Assembly: GCF_031157315.1 (NCBI RefSeq)
Contig: NZ_JAVIFU010000002.1
Span: 124,001-188,000 of the forward strand
DNA: 64,000 bases
Reading direction: 5' to 3'
Source: Paenibacillus sp. LHD-38
Lineage (GTDB): Bacteria > Bacillota > Bacilli > Paenibacillales > Paenibacillaceae
Positions 1 through 9,224 of the stretch are shown piece by piece. Position numbers and translations under genes: made by a program. Position 1 is the first letter of the stretch, and each line of letters opens with the position of its first letter. The notes under the pieces were generated by a model, which was not told the origin of the DNA, did no database searches, and saw only the letters and a list, made by a program, of their open reading frames with translations.

Positions 1-694
1 CCTGCGACAGCGTGCGCCATGCTTCCGCGGCAGCACGCTGCTCAGCTTCCTTCTTAGTTCTTCCGCTGCCAACGCCAAAGCGCTCTTCACCGAGATAGAC
101 CTCAACGACAAACTCACGGTCATGCGCAGGTCCGCGTTCTTCGATTATCCGATACTCGACTGCGCCAAGCCCATGATGCTGAGAACGCTCCTGAAGCTTG
201 GATTTGGAATCCTTAACCAGAAGACCGTAATCATTAGATTCAACAAAAGGAAACATATGCTCGTTTAAAAAAGCTCTAGTCTGCTCAATCCCTGCATCCA
301 GGAATATTGCACCGACAAACGATTCGAACAAGTCGGCTAGCAGCGCTTGGCGCTGCCTGCCTCCAAGCTGTTCCTCACCTCGCCCCAGCAATACATGCGA
401 ACCTAGCTCTAACCGTTCCGCAAACTGCGCTAAAGACGGCTCGCAGACGATTGATGCACGCATTCTCGTAAGTTCACCCTCAGGCCGCTGCGGGTATGTC
501 GCAAACAAATATTCCGAAACCAGCAGTTGAAGAACGGCATCACCCAAAAATTCCAAACGCTCATTATCCTGAGCAGACCCGCGCTTATGTTCGTTTACAT
601 AGGAGGTGTGGGTGAAAGCCTGCTTGAGCAGCTTCGTCCGCTTAAAGCTGAGCTGCAGCCGCTGCTGCAGCTCATAGAAGGAATCACGCTTCAT
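1..694 (-). CDS. rnc: Ribonuclease III, 3' end cut by window edge
   Basis: Double-strand-specific endoribonuclease acting in rRNA processing and RNA turnover. The first 231 codons are visible. The RNase III signature [14 protein letters not shown] lies near residue 45, followed by the catalytic domain, and a dsRNA-binding domain is starting at the window edge ([20 protein letters not shown]). The family is about 230-250 aa, so only a few C-terminal residues should be missing. The ATG at 694 overlaps the last 11 bases of fabF in another frame, which implies translational coupling at the end of the fatty-acid operon. Bacillus also has rnc downstream of the fab/acp genes. The assignment is firm. 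Confidence 0.96.
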   Translation of the reverse strand, partial: MKRDSFYELQQRLQLSFKRTKLLKQAFTHTSYVNEHKRGSAQDNERLEFLGDAVLQLLVSEYLFATYPQRPEGELTRMRASIVCEPSLAQFAERLELGSHVLLGRGEEQLGGRQRQALLADLFESFVGAIFLDAGIEQTRAFLNEHMFPFVESNDYGLLVKDSKSKLQERSQHHGLGAVEYRIIEERGPAHDREFVVEVYLGEERFGVGSGRTKKEAEQRAAAEAWRTLSQ

Positions 695-1925
695 AAACTT
701 TCATCACGATCGATGCATTATGACCGCCAAAGCCAAATGAGTTGGACAATGCCGTTCTCACATTTGCTTCGCGCGGTTTGTTCGGAACATAATCGAGATC
801 ACATTCCGGATCTTGATTATCCAAATTGATAGTCGGAGCAATGATGCCGTTTTTGAGCGTCAAGCCGAGTATAACCGCTTCTACGCCTCCAGCAGCGCCA
901 AGCAAATGACCTGTCATCGATTTTGTCGAGCTGACCGCTACTTTATAAGCATGGTCTCCAAGCGCTTTCTTAATCGCCTTCGTCTCGGAGCGATCACCCA
1001 CCGGCGTGGATGTGCCATGTGCATTGATGTAGTCGATGTCAGATGCTTCGACTCCAGCATCCTTAAGCGCCTTTACCATGCAGCGAGCAGCGCCGTCCGG
1101 ATCTGGCTCAGTCATGTGGTGAGCGTCGCCGCTCATGCCGTAACCGATGACCTCAGCGTAAATTTTTGCACCGCGCGCTTGTGCATGCTCAAGCGATTCC
1201 AGTACTAGAACGCCGGCACCCTCACCCATTACAAAGCCGTCGCGATCAATATCAAATGGACGACTTGCCTTTTCGGGTTCATTGTTTCGAACGGACATGG
1301 CCCGCATGGAGCAGAAGCCCGCCATTCCCGTAGGTCTGATCGTCGCTTCGGCGCCGCCGGCAATCATCACATCGGCATCGCCGCGTTGGATTAATTTGAA
1401 CGAATCACCGATGGAATGCGTTCCTGTCGCACAAGCGGTAACCGCCGTGCTGTTCGGTCCTTTAGCACCTGTAAGCATCGACACTTGGCCGGAAGCCATG
1501 TTAGCGATCATCATCGGTATGAAGAATGGGCTCACGCGCTTAGGGCCTTTTTCCAGCAGGATATTATGCTGATCCTCCCAAGTGCCAAGTCCGCCTATCC
1601 CGGAGCCGACCATAACGCCAACGCGTTCGGGATCGGCATTTTGACCAATTTGCAAATCCGCATCTTTAACCGCCAATTGGCTGGCTACTGCCGCAAATTG
1701 CACAAAGCGGTCCATTCTCCGTGCTTCCTTTTTATCTAAACCGTAATCCTCGGGATTGAAGTTTTTAACTTCTGCCGCAATATAAGTTGGGTAATCGGAG
1801 AAATCGAAAGCCTCAACAACCGATACGCCCGACTTTCCTTCCAGCAGGTTACCCCAGAATTGCTCCAAATCGGAACCTAGCGAAGTAATAACTCCCATAC
1901 CAGTAACAACAACTCTTTGTTTCAT
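684..1925 (-). CDS. fabF: 3-oxoacyl-ACP synthase II (KAS II)
   Basis: Condensing enzyme that elongates acyl-ACP with malonyl-ACP in type II fatty acid synthesis. The 413 aa protein has the thiolase-fold catalytic triad: Cys in TACATGTHS, His in [11 protein letters not shown] and His in [10 protein letters not shown]. The ATG at 1925 is chosen because AGAGGTGA ends 5 nt upstream; an in-frame GTG at 1934 lies inside that ribosome site. It sits downstream of acpP, with a 289-nt gap holding a strong hairpin, and overlaps rnc. In Bacillus subtilis fabF is paired with fabHA at another locus, so its place here joins all elongation genes in one cluster. Confidence 0.97.
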   Translation of the reverse strand: MKQRVVVTGMGVITSLGSDLEQFWGNLLEGKSGVSVVEAFDFSDYPTYIAAEVKNFNPEDYGLDKKEARRMDRFVQFAAVASQLAVKDADLQIGQNADPERVGVMVGSGIGGLGTWEDQHNILLEKGPKRVSPFFIPMMIANMASGQVSMLTGAKGPNSTAVTACATGTHSIGDSFKLIQRGDADVMIAGGAEATIRPTGMAGFCSMRAMSVRNNEPEKASRPFDIDRDGFVMGEGAGVLVLESLEHAQARGAKIYAEVIGYGMSGDAHHMTEPDPDGAARCMVKALKDAGVEASDIDYINAHGTSTPVGDRSETKAIKKALGDHAYKVAVSSTKSMTGHLLGAAGGVEAVILGLTLKNGIIAPTINLDNQDPECDLDYVPNKPREANVRTALSNSFGFGGHNASIVMKVYEA

Positions 1926-2180
1926 TCGATTCACCTCTGTATCCAGCAGTATTGATGAGCGCGTGGCATCATCTCGTTATTCTAAAGCCATGGTGCTGTA
2001 ATTCGTATACCCTGCTTATATTTCTCGGTAAATACAAGCAATGCCGTTCAAGGACGGTGAGCCTTTACACTTGAAATATAAGGAGGTATAAATTCATTGC
2101 GCTTGGAGCCATTTACCTTGTGTATGTAAAAGCTGTGACGCCTGCATAATTGATTTTACGAAAACGGTCTAGATGGAGAG

Positions 2181-2207
2181 AAGTCCCGTTTATTAAAAAC
2201 GGGACTT
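2181..2207. terminator. acpP-fabF intercistronic hairpin
   Basis: An 11-bp perfect stem (AAGTCCCGTTT with AAACGGGACTT) around a 5-nt loop directly follows the acpP stop. There is no T-tract on the minus strand, so it is more likely an mRNA-stabilising or processing hairpin, or a weak attenuator, than a full terminator. The rest of the 1926-2180 gap shows no gene; a good plus-strand SD near 2081 has no useful start codon. Confidence 0.55.
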
Positions 2208-2214
2208 GTCCTTC

Positions 2215-2448
2215 TTACGTATGAGATTGTATGTATTTAACTACTTCTCCCACAGTGGTGATAGTCTCTGCGTCTTCATCAGAGATTTCCATATCAAACT
2301 CGTCTTCTAGCTCCATGACCAATTCAACGACATCAAGAGAGTCAGCGCCGAGGTCATCTTTAAATGAAGCTTCTAGTGTAACTTCCGCTTCGTCAACGCC
2401 TAGTCGGTCGATGACGATACGTTTTACGCGATCTACTACTTCGGACAT
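2215..2448 (-). CDS. acpP: Acyl carrier protein
   Basis: Cytosolic carrier of acyl chains on 4'-phosphopantetheine. The 77 aa acidic protein has the attachment serine in the [11 protein letters not shown] motif, near residue 37. The ATG at 2448 follows GGAGGAGGTGAACCGG; the upstream in-frame start at 2466 lies inside that ribosome site. It is part of the fapR-plsX-fab operon, downstream of fabG. The strong SD and the hairpin just after the gene fit the high ACP demand. Confidence 0.97.
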   Translation of the reverse strand: MSEVVDRVKRIVIDRLGVDEAEVTLEASFKDDLGADSLDVVELVMELEDEFDMEISDEDAETITTVGEVVKYIQSHT

Positions 2449-2539
2449 CCGGTTCACCTCCTCCATGGTATTATACGAGAATTAAAGATAAAATGCCATA
2501 CGTAACCGTTTTAATTCCGTATCAGGGAATTATTTGGCG

Positions 2540-3289
2540 TTACATATACATGCCGCCGTCCACATGAATCGTCTGTCCAGTCATATAGGCTGAGGCATCA
2601 GAAGCAAGAAAACGGACCGCATTTGCGATGTCGCTCGGATCACCGAGACGGGCAAGCGGAATTTGACCAGATAAGGATTGGCGCATTTCTTCCGGCAGCT
2701 TGTCCGTCATTTCGGTTTGAATAAATCCTGGGGCAACACAGTTAACTGTAATGCCACGGGACGCAAGCTCGCGTGCACTAGCCTTAGTCAAACCAATTAC
2801 GCCAGCTTTCGCTGCGACATAGTTAGCTTGCCCAGGATTTCCGAGCACACCAACGACCGAAGAAATATTGATGATGCGTCCGGAACGCTGCTTCATCATG
2901 GTGCGAGTGACCGCTTTAATGCCATTGAATACACCTTTGAGGTTTGTCTCAATGACTTGGTCAAACTCGTCTTCCTTCATACGCATGATTAAATTATCTC
3001 TTGTAATACCCGCATTATTCACTAAAATGTCAACCGTGCCGAATTGTTCGATGACTTCCTTGACCATCGCTTCAAATTCATCTGTTTTGCCAACATTTGC
3101 TTTAATGATAATTGCGCGTCTCCCGAGTGCTTCAACGGCTTCCGCCGTTTCAGCTGCCGCCGCCTCGCTGCCGGAGTAATTGATGGCAACATCTGCTCCA
3201 GCCTCAGCTAGCGCAATGGCAATCGATCTGCCGATTCCCCTCGACGCACCCGTTACGAGAGCTTTCTTGCCTTCCAAGCTAGCAAACAT
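2540..3289 (-). CDS. fabG: 3-oxoacyl-ACP reductase
   Basis: NADPH-dependent ketoreductase of fatty acid elongation. The 249 aa short-chain dehydrogenase has the nucleotide motif TGASRGIGR near residue 14, NNAG, a Ser in ISSVVG and the YxxxK pair in NYVAAKAG. The end GGMYM is typical of the family. ATG 3289 has a GGAGGGG site 5 nt upstream. It lies between fabD and acpP with short gaps, so it is almost certainly cotranscribed. Confidence 0.97.
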   Translation of the reverse strand: MFASLEGKKALVTGASRGIGRSIAIALAEAGADVAINYSGSEAAAAETAEAVEALGRRAIIIKANVGKTDEFEAMVKEVIEQFGTVDILVNNAGITRDNLIMRMKEDEFDQVIETNLKGVFNGIKAVTRTMMKQRSGRIINISSVVGVLGNPGQANYVAAKAGVIGLTKASARELASRGITVNCVAPGFIQTEMTDKLPEEMRQSLSGQIPLARLGDPSDIANAVRFLASDASAYMTGQTIHVDGGMYM

Positions 3290-3304
3290 GGTATCCCCTC
3301 CATC

Positions 3305-4243
3305 CTAAAATTCATTCACCTGCAGCGCTTCAAGCGCAGAGATACTGTTTATTGAAATGACACGAAGATTTTTGTCGACTTTCTTAATCAAGCCGGCAAG
3401 CACCGTTCCAGAACCGATTTCTACAAAGGTATCAACACCCTGTTCGATTAGGTAACGAACGCTGTCTTCCCATAGAACAGGAGAATAAACCTGCTCCACG
3501 AGCAAATTGCGAATTTCGTCGGCTGAATTAACAGCCTTTGCGGTTACGTTAGCTACAACCGGAACGCTTGCGTCGAGCATTGCGATGCCAGCCAGTGTGG
3601 TTTGAAGATTGTCGGCTGCCGGCTTCATGAGAGACGAGTGGAACGGACCGCTTACTTCAAGCGGAATAACCCGTTTTGCACCAGCCTCTTCCTTGCCGCG
3701 CTGAACAACCGCTTCTACGCCCGCCGCAGTGCCCGATACGACAATTTGTCCGGGACAATTCACATTTGCAAGCTCAACTGCCGTACCTTCCGCCGTAATC
3801 GATGCGCATAGCGCAGCCAGGGTTTCACGCTCTGCACCCAGCACGGCAGCCATTGCGCCTTGACCGCTTGGAACGGCCTGCTCCATGAATTGTCCGCGTG
3901 CGCGAACCGTTCGCACGGCATCCTCGAATGAAAGAACACCCGCTGCAACAAGGGCGCTGTACTCTCCGAGACTGTGACCAGCTACATAATCCGGTTTCAA
4001 TCCTCGAACCTGCAAGGCTTCTAACAGAGCAACGCTAACGGTAAGCAGCGCAGGCTGTGTATTGGCTGTTTGCTTCAGTACCTCATCTGGTCCCTCAAAA
4101 ATAATATTACTTAAGGAAAAACCAAGCGCTCGATCCGCCTGTTCAAAAATCAAGCGTGAATGATCGAAAGTTTCGAATACATCCTTACCCATTCCGACAG
4201 CCTGTGCGCCTTGTCCTGGAAAAACAAATGCAATTTTACTCAA
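3305..4243 (-). CDS. fabD: Malonyl CoA-ACP transacylase
   Basis: Loads malonyl groups from CoA onto ACP. The nucleophile elbow is GHSLGEYSA and the catalytic His is in SGPFHSSLM. The N-terminus KIAFVFPGQGAQ is typical. I choose the TTG start at 4243 (312 aa) because AAGGAGGG lies 7 nt upstream and the protein then begins like its relatives; an ATG at 4294 would run back into fabH. It is downstream of fabH in the fap operon. Confidence 0.96.
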   Translation of the reverse strand: MSKIAFVFPGQGAQAVGMGKDVFETFDHSRLIFEQADRALGFSLSNIIFEGPDEVLKQTANTQPALLTVSVALLEALQVRGLKPDYVAGHSLGEYSALVAAGVLSFEDAVRTVRARGQFMEQAVPSGQGAMAAVLGAERETLAALCASITAEGTAVELANVNCPGQIVVSGTAAGVEAVVQRGKEEAGAKRVIPLEVSGPFHSSLMKPAADNLQTTLAGIAMLDASVPVVANVTAKAVNSADEIRNLLVEQVYSPVLWEDSVRYLIEQGVDTFVEIGSGTVLAGLIKKVDKNLRVISINSISALEALQVNEF

Positions 4244-4266
4244 ACGCGTTCCCTCCTTAACATTTA

Positions 4267-5253
4267 TTACCATACAAGAACGGAAGCGCCCCATGTCAAA
4301 CCGCCGCCAAAACCAACAAGCACGATGCGGTCGCCTTCCTTCACGCGGCCCTGCTCGACTGCTTCCGCAAGAGCAACCGGAATGGAAGCCGAAGACATAT
4401 TTCCGTATTTATCAAGATTGATCATTGCTTTATCTTCTGACAGGCTCAGCCTGTTTAACGCGGACTGGATAATACGAATGTTCGCTTGATGCGGCACGAG
4501 AAGATCGACCTCTTCCTTCGCTATTCCCGCCTTCAGCAAAGCCTCTTCAGCAACGCTGCCCATAATTCTTACCGCGAACTTGAATACATCATTACCGGCC
4601 ATCTGGATATAGTGCTGTTTGGTTTGAATGCTCTCTTCCGTTGCCGGTACGCGTGAGCCGCCTCCATTTACTTTAAGCAGTTCTCCTCCGCTGCCGTCTG
4701 CGCCGAGCTCAAACGACTGGAATCCGCGGCCCTCTTCAACTTGTCCTAGTACGACTGCGCCTGCACCGTCACCGAACAGAATGCAAGTATTGCGGTCTGT
4801 GTAATCAGTAATGCGCGACAGCGTTTCAGCCCCCACAACGAGTACGTTCTTGTACATGCCGCTAGCAATCATGCTCGAGCCTGTCGCAAGCCCGTAAATA
4901 AAACCGGAGCACGCAGCAGACAAATCAAATGCCGCAGCTTTCTTCGCGCCCAGCTTATCCTGAAGCAGGCATGCCGTCGATGGAAAAAACATATCGGGCG
5001 TTATCGTCGCTACGATTATTAGATCAATATCTTCCGCTGTTAGACCGGCCGCGGCAATTGCTTCACGCGATGCGTGCAGCGCAAGATCAGACGTCGCTTC
5101 CTCAGCAGCAGCAAGGCGGCGTTCTTTGATGCCAGTGCGCGTTACGATCCACTCGTCATTTGTTTCTACCATCGCTTCGAGCTCTTTGTTCGATAAGATA
5201 CGTTCAGGAACGTATTTGCCCGTTCCGATAATCCCTACAGGATGTAACCCCAT
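4267..5253 (-). CDS. fabH: 3-oxoacyl-ACP synthase III (KAS III)
   Basis: Starts fatty acid synthesis by condensing an acyl-CoA primer with malonyl-ACP; in this lineage it usually prefers branched-chain primers. The Cys-His-Asn triad is visible in AACSGFIYG, PHQANIRI and GNMSSASIP. ATG 5253 (328 aa) is chosen over GTG 5262 because GGAAGTGAG spans 5271-5263. It sits just after plsX. Bacillus subtilis keeps its fabH genes away from plsX, so the order here is a lineage difference. Confidence 0.96.
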   Translation of the reverse strand: MGLHPVGIIGTGKYVPERILSNKELEAMVETNDEWIVTRTGIKERRLAAAEEATSDLALHASREAIAAAGLTAEDIDLIIVATITPDMFFPSTACLLQDKLGAKKAAAFDLSAACSGFIYGLATGSSMIASGMYKNVLVVGAETLSRITDYTDRNTCILFGDGAGAVVLGQVEEGRGFQSFELGADGSGGELLKVNGGGSRVPATEESIQTKQHYIQMAGNDVFKFAVRIMGSVAEEALLKAGIAKEEVDLLVPHQANIRIIQSALNRLSLSEDKAMINLDKYGNMSSASIPVALAEAVEQGRVKEGDRIVLVGFGGGLTWGASVLVW

Positions 5254-5262
5254 TTCGCACAC

Positions 5263-6252
5263 TCACTTCCCGTTTATTTCTGCTGAAATCGTTTCAATCA
5301 GCTGGCCTTGAATCGCGCTTCTTGCTTGTCTTACCGCATTTTTTACGGCAAGCGCATCCGATGATCCGTGGCATTTCACAACAAGCCCGTTTAGCCCTAG
5401 AAGCGGCGCTCCGCCATGCTCCTTATAGTCCATTCTTTTCTTCAAGGGCCGCAGCTTAGGCAGCATAATCGCCGCAGCCAGCTTCGTCAGTAACGATTGG
5501 CTAAAGGCATCTTTAAGCGATGTAAAAATCGTTCCCGCCGCGCCTTCCATCGCCTTCAGCATAATATTGCCGGCAAAGCCGTCGCATACGAGCACATCGC
5601 AATTGCGGTTAAGAACATCCCTTGCTTCGACATTGCCAATAAAATGAACAGGCGCTTGCTCCAGTAAAGCATAGGCAGCTTTAGCCATTTCGTTACCCTT
5701 CATCGCTTCAGTTCCGACGTTCAAGAGCCCAACCCTTGGATTCTCAAGCCCGTGCACCTTAGCCCGGTAGATACTGCCCATAATAGCATATTGAAGCAAA
5801 TGCTCCGGTTTGGCATCCATGTTCGCTCCCAAATCAAGCGTTAGAATACCGACATCATCCATTGTAGGCATCATAGGCGCAAGCGCCGGTCTCTCAATGC
5901 CATCCATTCTTCCGACTACAAGCAAGCCAGTGGCCATCAAAGCGCCGGTATTGCCTGCCGAGAGCATTGCGTCCGCTTGTTTCTCGCGAACGAGCTGTCC
6001 GGCAACAACCATGGACGCTCCTTTCTTGCGGCGCACTGCCTTTACCGGCTCATCATCAGGACCGATAACCTCATCCGCATGACAAATCGTCACGTTAGCA
6101 GGTTTCTGCCCTTTCATGAGCGGTTCAATCACAGACGTATCACCAACGAGCAGCAGCTCCGTATCCGGCCACTCCAGCGCCGCGTCAAGCGCCCCTTGCA
6201 CAATTAGGCCAGGAGCATTATCCCCGCCCATAGCGTCAATAGCGATCCGCAC
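5263..6252 (-). CDS. plsX: Phosphate acyltransferase PlsX
   Basis: Makes acyl-phosphate from acyl-ACP for PlsY, linking fatty acid and phospholipid synthesis at the membrane surface. The 329 aa protein starts MRIAIDAMGGDNAP, the family hallmark, and has the expected GGAPLLGLNG stretch near the C-terminus. Its start overlaps the end of fapR by 17 nt, so translation is likely coupled to the regulator. Confidence 0.96.
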   Translation of the reverse strand: MRIAIDAMGGDNAPGLIVQGALDAALEWPDTELLLVGDTSVIEPLMKGQKPANVTICHADEVIGPDDEPVKAVRRKKGASMVVAGQLVREKQADAMLSAGNTGALMATGLLVVGRMDGIERPALAPMMPTMDDVGILTLDLGANMDAKPEHLLQYAIMGSIYRAKVHGLENPRVGLLNVGTEAMKGNEMAKAAYALLEQAPVHFIGNVEARDVLNRNCDVLVCDGFAGNIMLKAMEGAAGTIFTSLKDAFSQSLLTKLAAAIMLPKLRPLKKRMDYKEHGGAPLLGLNGLVVKCHGSSDALAVKNAVRQARSAIQGQLIETISAEINGK

Positions 6253-6832
6253 GTTCGTCTCCTCCTTCTGTATCTGAATCTCCCGCGGACCGATAAATCA
6301 CAAAGTTTCCTTGGAACACCATTTCATCGCCCACATACGTGAAGATTTCTACCTTTGCTTTGCTTCGTTCTCCCGAAATGGAGCGAACATAGGCCTTAGC
6401 GATGCACTTTTCTCCAAGCTTAACGGGACGAATGAATCTAATATCAGCTGTTACAGTAAGTGCAATTTCGTCATCTATAATAGCAACGGCAAGTGAATTT
6501 GCTTGGGCAAACACATGATGGCCGCGTGCAATGCCAGTCCTCGAGAACACATGCTCTTCCCGAATCTCAAACACCGAGATACCGCTCTTGTCCAGCTCCA
6601 AATCGACAATATCACCGATAACCTCATGCAAAGGCAGCGATCGAACAGAGTCGTAGGAGCGTTCGGCCATTAGCTTCAGGCGTTCTCTCAGCTCCGGTAT
6701 TCCAAGTTCCATGCGGTCAAGGCGAATCGTCTGGATGCTTACTTTGAGCAGTCGCGTGAGCTCCCGATCGTTTATAAAAGGATTTTCATCAATATATCGG
6801 GCAAGCTGCTGATGCCGCTGCCGTTTGGGCAT
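6236..6832 (-). CDS. fapR: Malonyl-CoA-responsive repressor FapR
   Basis: Repressor of fatty acid and phospholipid genes that leaves DNA when malonyl-CoA binds. The N-terminal helix-turn-helix includes VSIQTIRLDRMELGIPELRE, and the C-terminal hot-dog effector domain follows (GHHVFAQANSLAVA, KAKVEIFTY). The 198 aa start at ATG 6832 fits the family's length. A GTG at 6853 is directly next to AGAAGGTG and so too close to it. It is the first gene of the operon and has its own operator upstream, so it should autoregulate. Confidence 0.95.
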   Translation of the reverse strand: MPKRQRHQQLARYIDENPFINDRELTRLLKVSIQTIRLDRMELGIPELRERLKLMAERSYDSVRSLPLHEVIGDIVDLELDKSGISVFEIREEHVFSRTGIARGHHVFAQANSLAVAIIDDEIALTVTADIRFIRPVKLGEKCIAKAYVRSISGERSKAKVEIFTYVGDEMVFQGNFVIYRSAGDSDTEGGDERADRY

Positions 6833-6941
6833 TCGTTCGATGTTCGGCACCACCTTCTACCTTAGAGTAACGGTTAGACCTCATTTACGCACCGCGGACT
6901 CCAAGGGTCATCAGTACGATTAGTATATGTATGTTGCTTGA

Positions 6942-6992
6942 TATTATCACCTGGTACTAATTAAGTATATTAAAAAATGCGCCCGAGCGCAA
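6942..6992 (-). promoter_or_regulatory. fapR operon promoter with FapR operator
   Basis: On the minus strand a -35 TTGCGC (6992-6987) and a -10 TATACT (6969-6964) are 17 nt apart. Immediately downstream, TTAGTACCAGGTGATAATA (6960-6942) resembles the FapR operator, which begins TTAGTACC in Bacillus. It covers the expected start point, so bound FapR would block initiation. The operator call rests on remembered consensus. Confidence 0.8.
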
Positions 6993-7003
6993 TGTTGCAT
7001 CAT

Positions 7004-7036
7004 AAAAATAGCACTCCATCAAATGATGAAGTGCTA
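7004..7036 (-). terminator. rpmF terminator
   Basis: Two 12-nt arms (7009-7020 and 7025-7036) with one wobble pair, around a 4-nt loop, are followed on the minus strand by TTTTT. It closes the yceD-rpmF transcript before the fapR promoter. Confidence 0.85.
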
Positions 7037-7053
7037 CCTCTGACATCAATTCA

Positions 7054-7227
7054 CTATTGGGAAATGATCTCTTTTGTTTTGTAATATCCACAAACTTTGC
7101 ATACGTGGTGAGCCAATTTCAGCTCGCCGCATTGCTCACATTTCACCATGCCCGGTACTGCAAGTTTGAAATGCGTACGACGTTTATCACGGCGAGTCTT
7201 GGATGTTCTACGCTGAGGTACTGCCAT
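7054..7227 (-). CDS. rpmF: 50S ribosomal protein L32, zinc-binding form
   Basis: Small large-subunit ribosomal protein, 57 aa, starting [17 protein letters not shown]. Two CxxC pairs (CEQC and CKVC) form a zinc ribbon, so this is the zinc-containing paralogue type. ATG 7227 follows AAGGAGGTGTTAAAT. It is paired with yceD just upstream, as in very many bacteria, and ends in a clear terminator. Confidence 0.97.
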   Translation of the reverse strand: MAVPQRRTSKTRRDKRRTHFKLAVPGMVKCEQCGELKLAHHVCKVCGYYKTKEIISQ

Positions 7228-7265
7228 ATTTAACACCTCCTTCAAAAAATCAATCGGCACTACGC

Positions 7266-7787
7266 TTATTCCTTAAATAGATCCTTTAGCGCCGCAAAAC
7301 GGACATCAATCTTCTCCGTTGAGCAGCTGCATGTGTGCTCATTTAAGTTCTGTCCGCAAGTTTGACAGAGACCCTTACAATCATTGCTGCAAAGCGGTGC
7401 AAAAGGCATGAACAACTGAAGCGCTTCTTCCACATAAGGCCTCAAGTCCAGTCTGTCCGCATCTACTTCAATGAAGTCACTCTCTTCCTCTTCCATATCC
7501 TCATCGCGATCTACGTCAGACGCAGCCCTCTTGAATACTTCCGAGAAACGAATAACCGTATGATCCTTCACCGGTTCTAGGCAACGCGAGCAGGCGAGTT
7601 CGAGGTCAATGGCAAGTTTGCCATCCACTTCAATGAAGCCTTCGTGCCCAGTCACCTGAAGCATTACATGAAGAGGTCCCGTACGATAAACATCTTGGCG
7701 TCCTTTAAAGAGGTCACTAACATCCAACTCTTCGTCGATTGTCGTTTTCAACCCTTTGGACATTGTTTCTTGAATATGAAACTGCAT
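7266..7787 (-). CDS. yceD: YceD/DUF177 family protein
   Basis: The 173 aa protein has the DUF177 pattern: a beta-rich N-terminus, the pair CSRC near residue 90, an acidic stretch, and a C-terminal cluster [15 protein letters not shown] that probably binds metal. The family is linked to 23S rRNA metabolism and is almost always next to rpmF, as here. ATG 7787 has GGGGTGAT upstream. The molecular activity is not established from sequence. Confidence 0.9.
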   Translation of the reverse strand: MQFHIQETMSKGLKTTIDEELDVSDLFKGRQDVYRTGPLHVMLQVTGHEGFIEVDGKLAIDLELACSRCLEPVKDHTVIRFSEVFKRAASDVDRDEDMEEEESDFIEVDADRLDLRPYVEEALQLFMPFAPLCSNDCKGLCQTCGQNLNEHTCSCSTEKIDVRFAALKDLFKE

Positions 7788-7813
7788 CAGATCACCCCAA
7801 ACAAACAAAGATT

Positions 7814-7843
7814 ATTATATCTATCAGACTACTGTTTTGTCAA
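7814..7843 (-). promoter_or_regulatory. yceD-rpmF promoter
   Basis: Perfect -35 TTGACA (7843-7838) and -10 TATAAT (7819-7814) with an 18-nt spacer, pointing at yceD. This is a strong housekeeping promoter. Confidence 0.88.
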
Positions 7844-7949
7844 CATTTTCACACTGTTTTTCCTTAATGCTTTAAGCAGGCTGTGATTGAGCTTGTTCTC
7901 TATGCTATAGTTAAACCACCAACATTTAACAGAGAGAGGATCCAAACGA

Positions 7950-9209
7950 ATGCGTACAGTCGGACTTATTGTCGAGTACAATCCTTTTCATAACGGACAT
8001 TTGTATCATTTGCAACAATCGCGAAAAATAACGCAAGCCGACGCAGTCGTTGCCGTTATGAGCGGCAATTTCCTGCAGCGCGGCGAGCCTGCCCTGCTCG
8101 ACAAATGGTCTCGGACACGAATGGCGCTTGAAGGCGGCTGCGATCTCGTTATCGAACTGCCCGTCGCATACGCCACGCAAGCTGCCGAATGGTTTGCTTA
8201 CGGTGCTGTGTCCTTGCTTGAGGCTACAGGTGTCGTTGACAGTTTCTGCTTCGGAACGGAGAACGGCGAGCTTGAGCCGCTGCTCTTGGCTGCAGATATC
8301 GTAGCACATGAGCCCCCTGCCTTCAAAGCTTTATTAAAACAGCTTATGCAAACGGGAATAAGTTACCCCAGCGCATACAGCAGTGCCATTACTGCTTATT
8401 TAGCAGATTTGGGACATGCTTCTGCTGCAAATTTCCCGTTTGCGCTGCCGAACCACACGTTAGGCCTCCATTATTTGCTTGCCTTAAAACGGCTGCAGGG
8501 CCAAATGGCGCCTTACACCATCACTCGCGAGAAAGCGCAATATAATCAGGAAACACCGTCAGACAGCCAGATCGCTAGCGCGACTGCCATTCGTAAGCTG
8601 CTGCTCGAACAACGCTCGCTTGAAGACGCGCGCGCATACGTTCCTGAGACTACGCTGCGTATCCTGAAGGAGGAATGGTCTTCAGGCCGCTGCCCGATCA
8701 GTTGGCAGCCCTTCACCAACGCCTTGCTTCATGCGATCGTAACCCGCTCGCCAAATGAACTGGCGGATTTTCATGAGATTAACGAAGGCTTGGAACACCG
8801 CATCCGCAATGCACTGCCCAGCCTTGGCTCTAGAAGCTTCGACGACCTGCTGGCAGCATTGAAAACCAAGCGCTACACGCGGACAAAGCTGCAACGGTCA
8901 CTTCTCGCTATCCTGCTCGGACATCGCAAAGAAGATTTCAGCGCGGATAAGCTCGCTGCGGGTGTTGAATATATAAGAGTGCTTGGTTTTACCGAAAAAG
9001 GCAAGCATTTATTGCGCCGCATGCGAAATTCGGCCAAACTTCCCGTGCTGCTTAGCGCTGCAAGACCTCCAAAACCGTTTCGATTCCTCGAGCTTGACAC
9101 GCAGGCCAGCAGTGTTTATATGCTTGGCGTTCCAGGAGTTGAGAATGTCCAATCGATGTTCCGGGATTTTACGGATAGACCGGTCGTAATTGAATCTGCG
9201 TTGAAGTAA
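7950..9209 (+). CDS. tmcAL: tRNA(Met) cytidine acetate ligase
   Basis: Forms N4-acetylcytidine at the wobble base of elongator tRNA-Met from acetate and ATP; the family was formerly called YlbM. The 419 aa protein starts MRTVGLIVEYNPFHNGHLYH with the nucleotidyltransferase HxGH-type motif (HNGH), then AVMSGNFLQRGEPA. A GAGAGGA site lies 8-10 nt before ATG 7950. It is divergent from yceD-rpmF, matching the ylbM-ylbN-rpmF neighbourhood in Bacillus. Confidence 0.94.
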   Translation: MRTVGLIVEYNPFHNGHLYHLQQSRKITQADAVVAVMSGNFLQRGEPALLDKWSRTRMALEGGCDLVIELPVAYATQAAEWFAYGAVSLLEATGVVDSFCFGTENGELEPLLLAADIVAHEPPAFKALLKQLMQTGISYPSAYSSAITAYLADLGHASAANFPFALPNHTLGLHYLLALKRLQGQMAPYTITREKAQYNQETPSDSQIASATAIRKLLLEQRSLEDARAYVPETTLRILKEEWSSGRCPISWQPFTNALLHAIVTRSPNELADFHEINEGLEHRIRNALPSLGSRSFDDLLAALKTKRYTRTKLQRSLLAILLGHRKEDFSADKLAAGVEYIRVLGFTEKGKHLLRRMRNSAKLPVLLSAARPPKPFRFLELDTQASSVYMLGVPGVENVQSMFRDFTDRPVVIESALK

Positions 9210-9224
9210 AAATCTGCATGGCCG

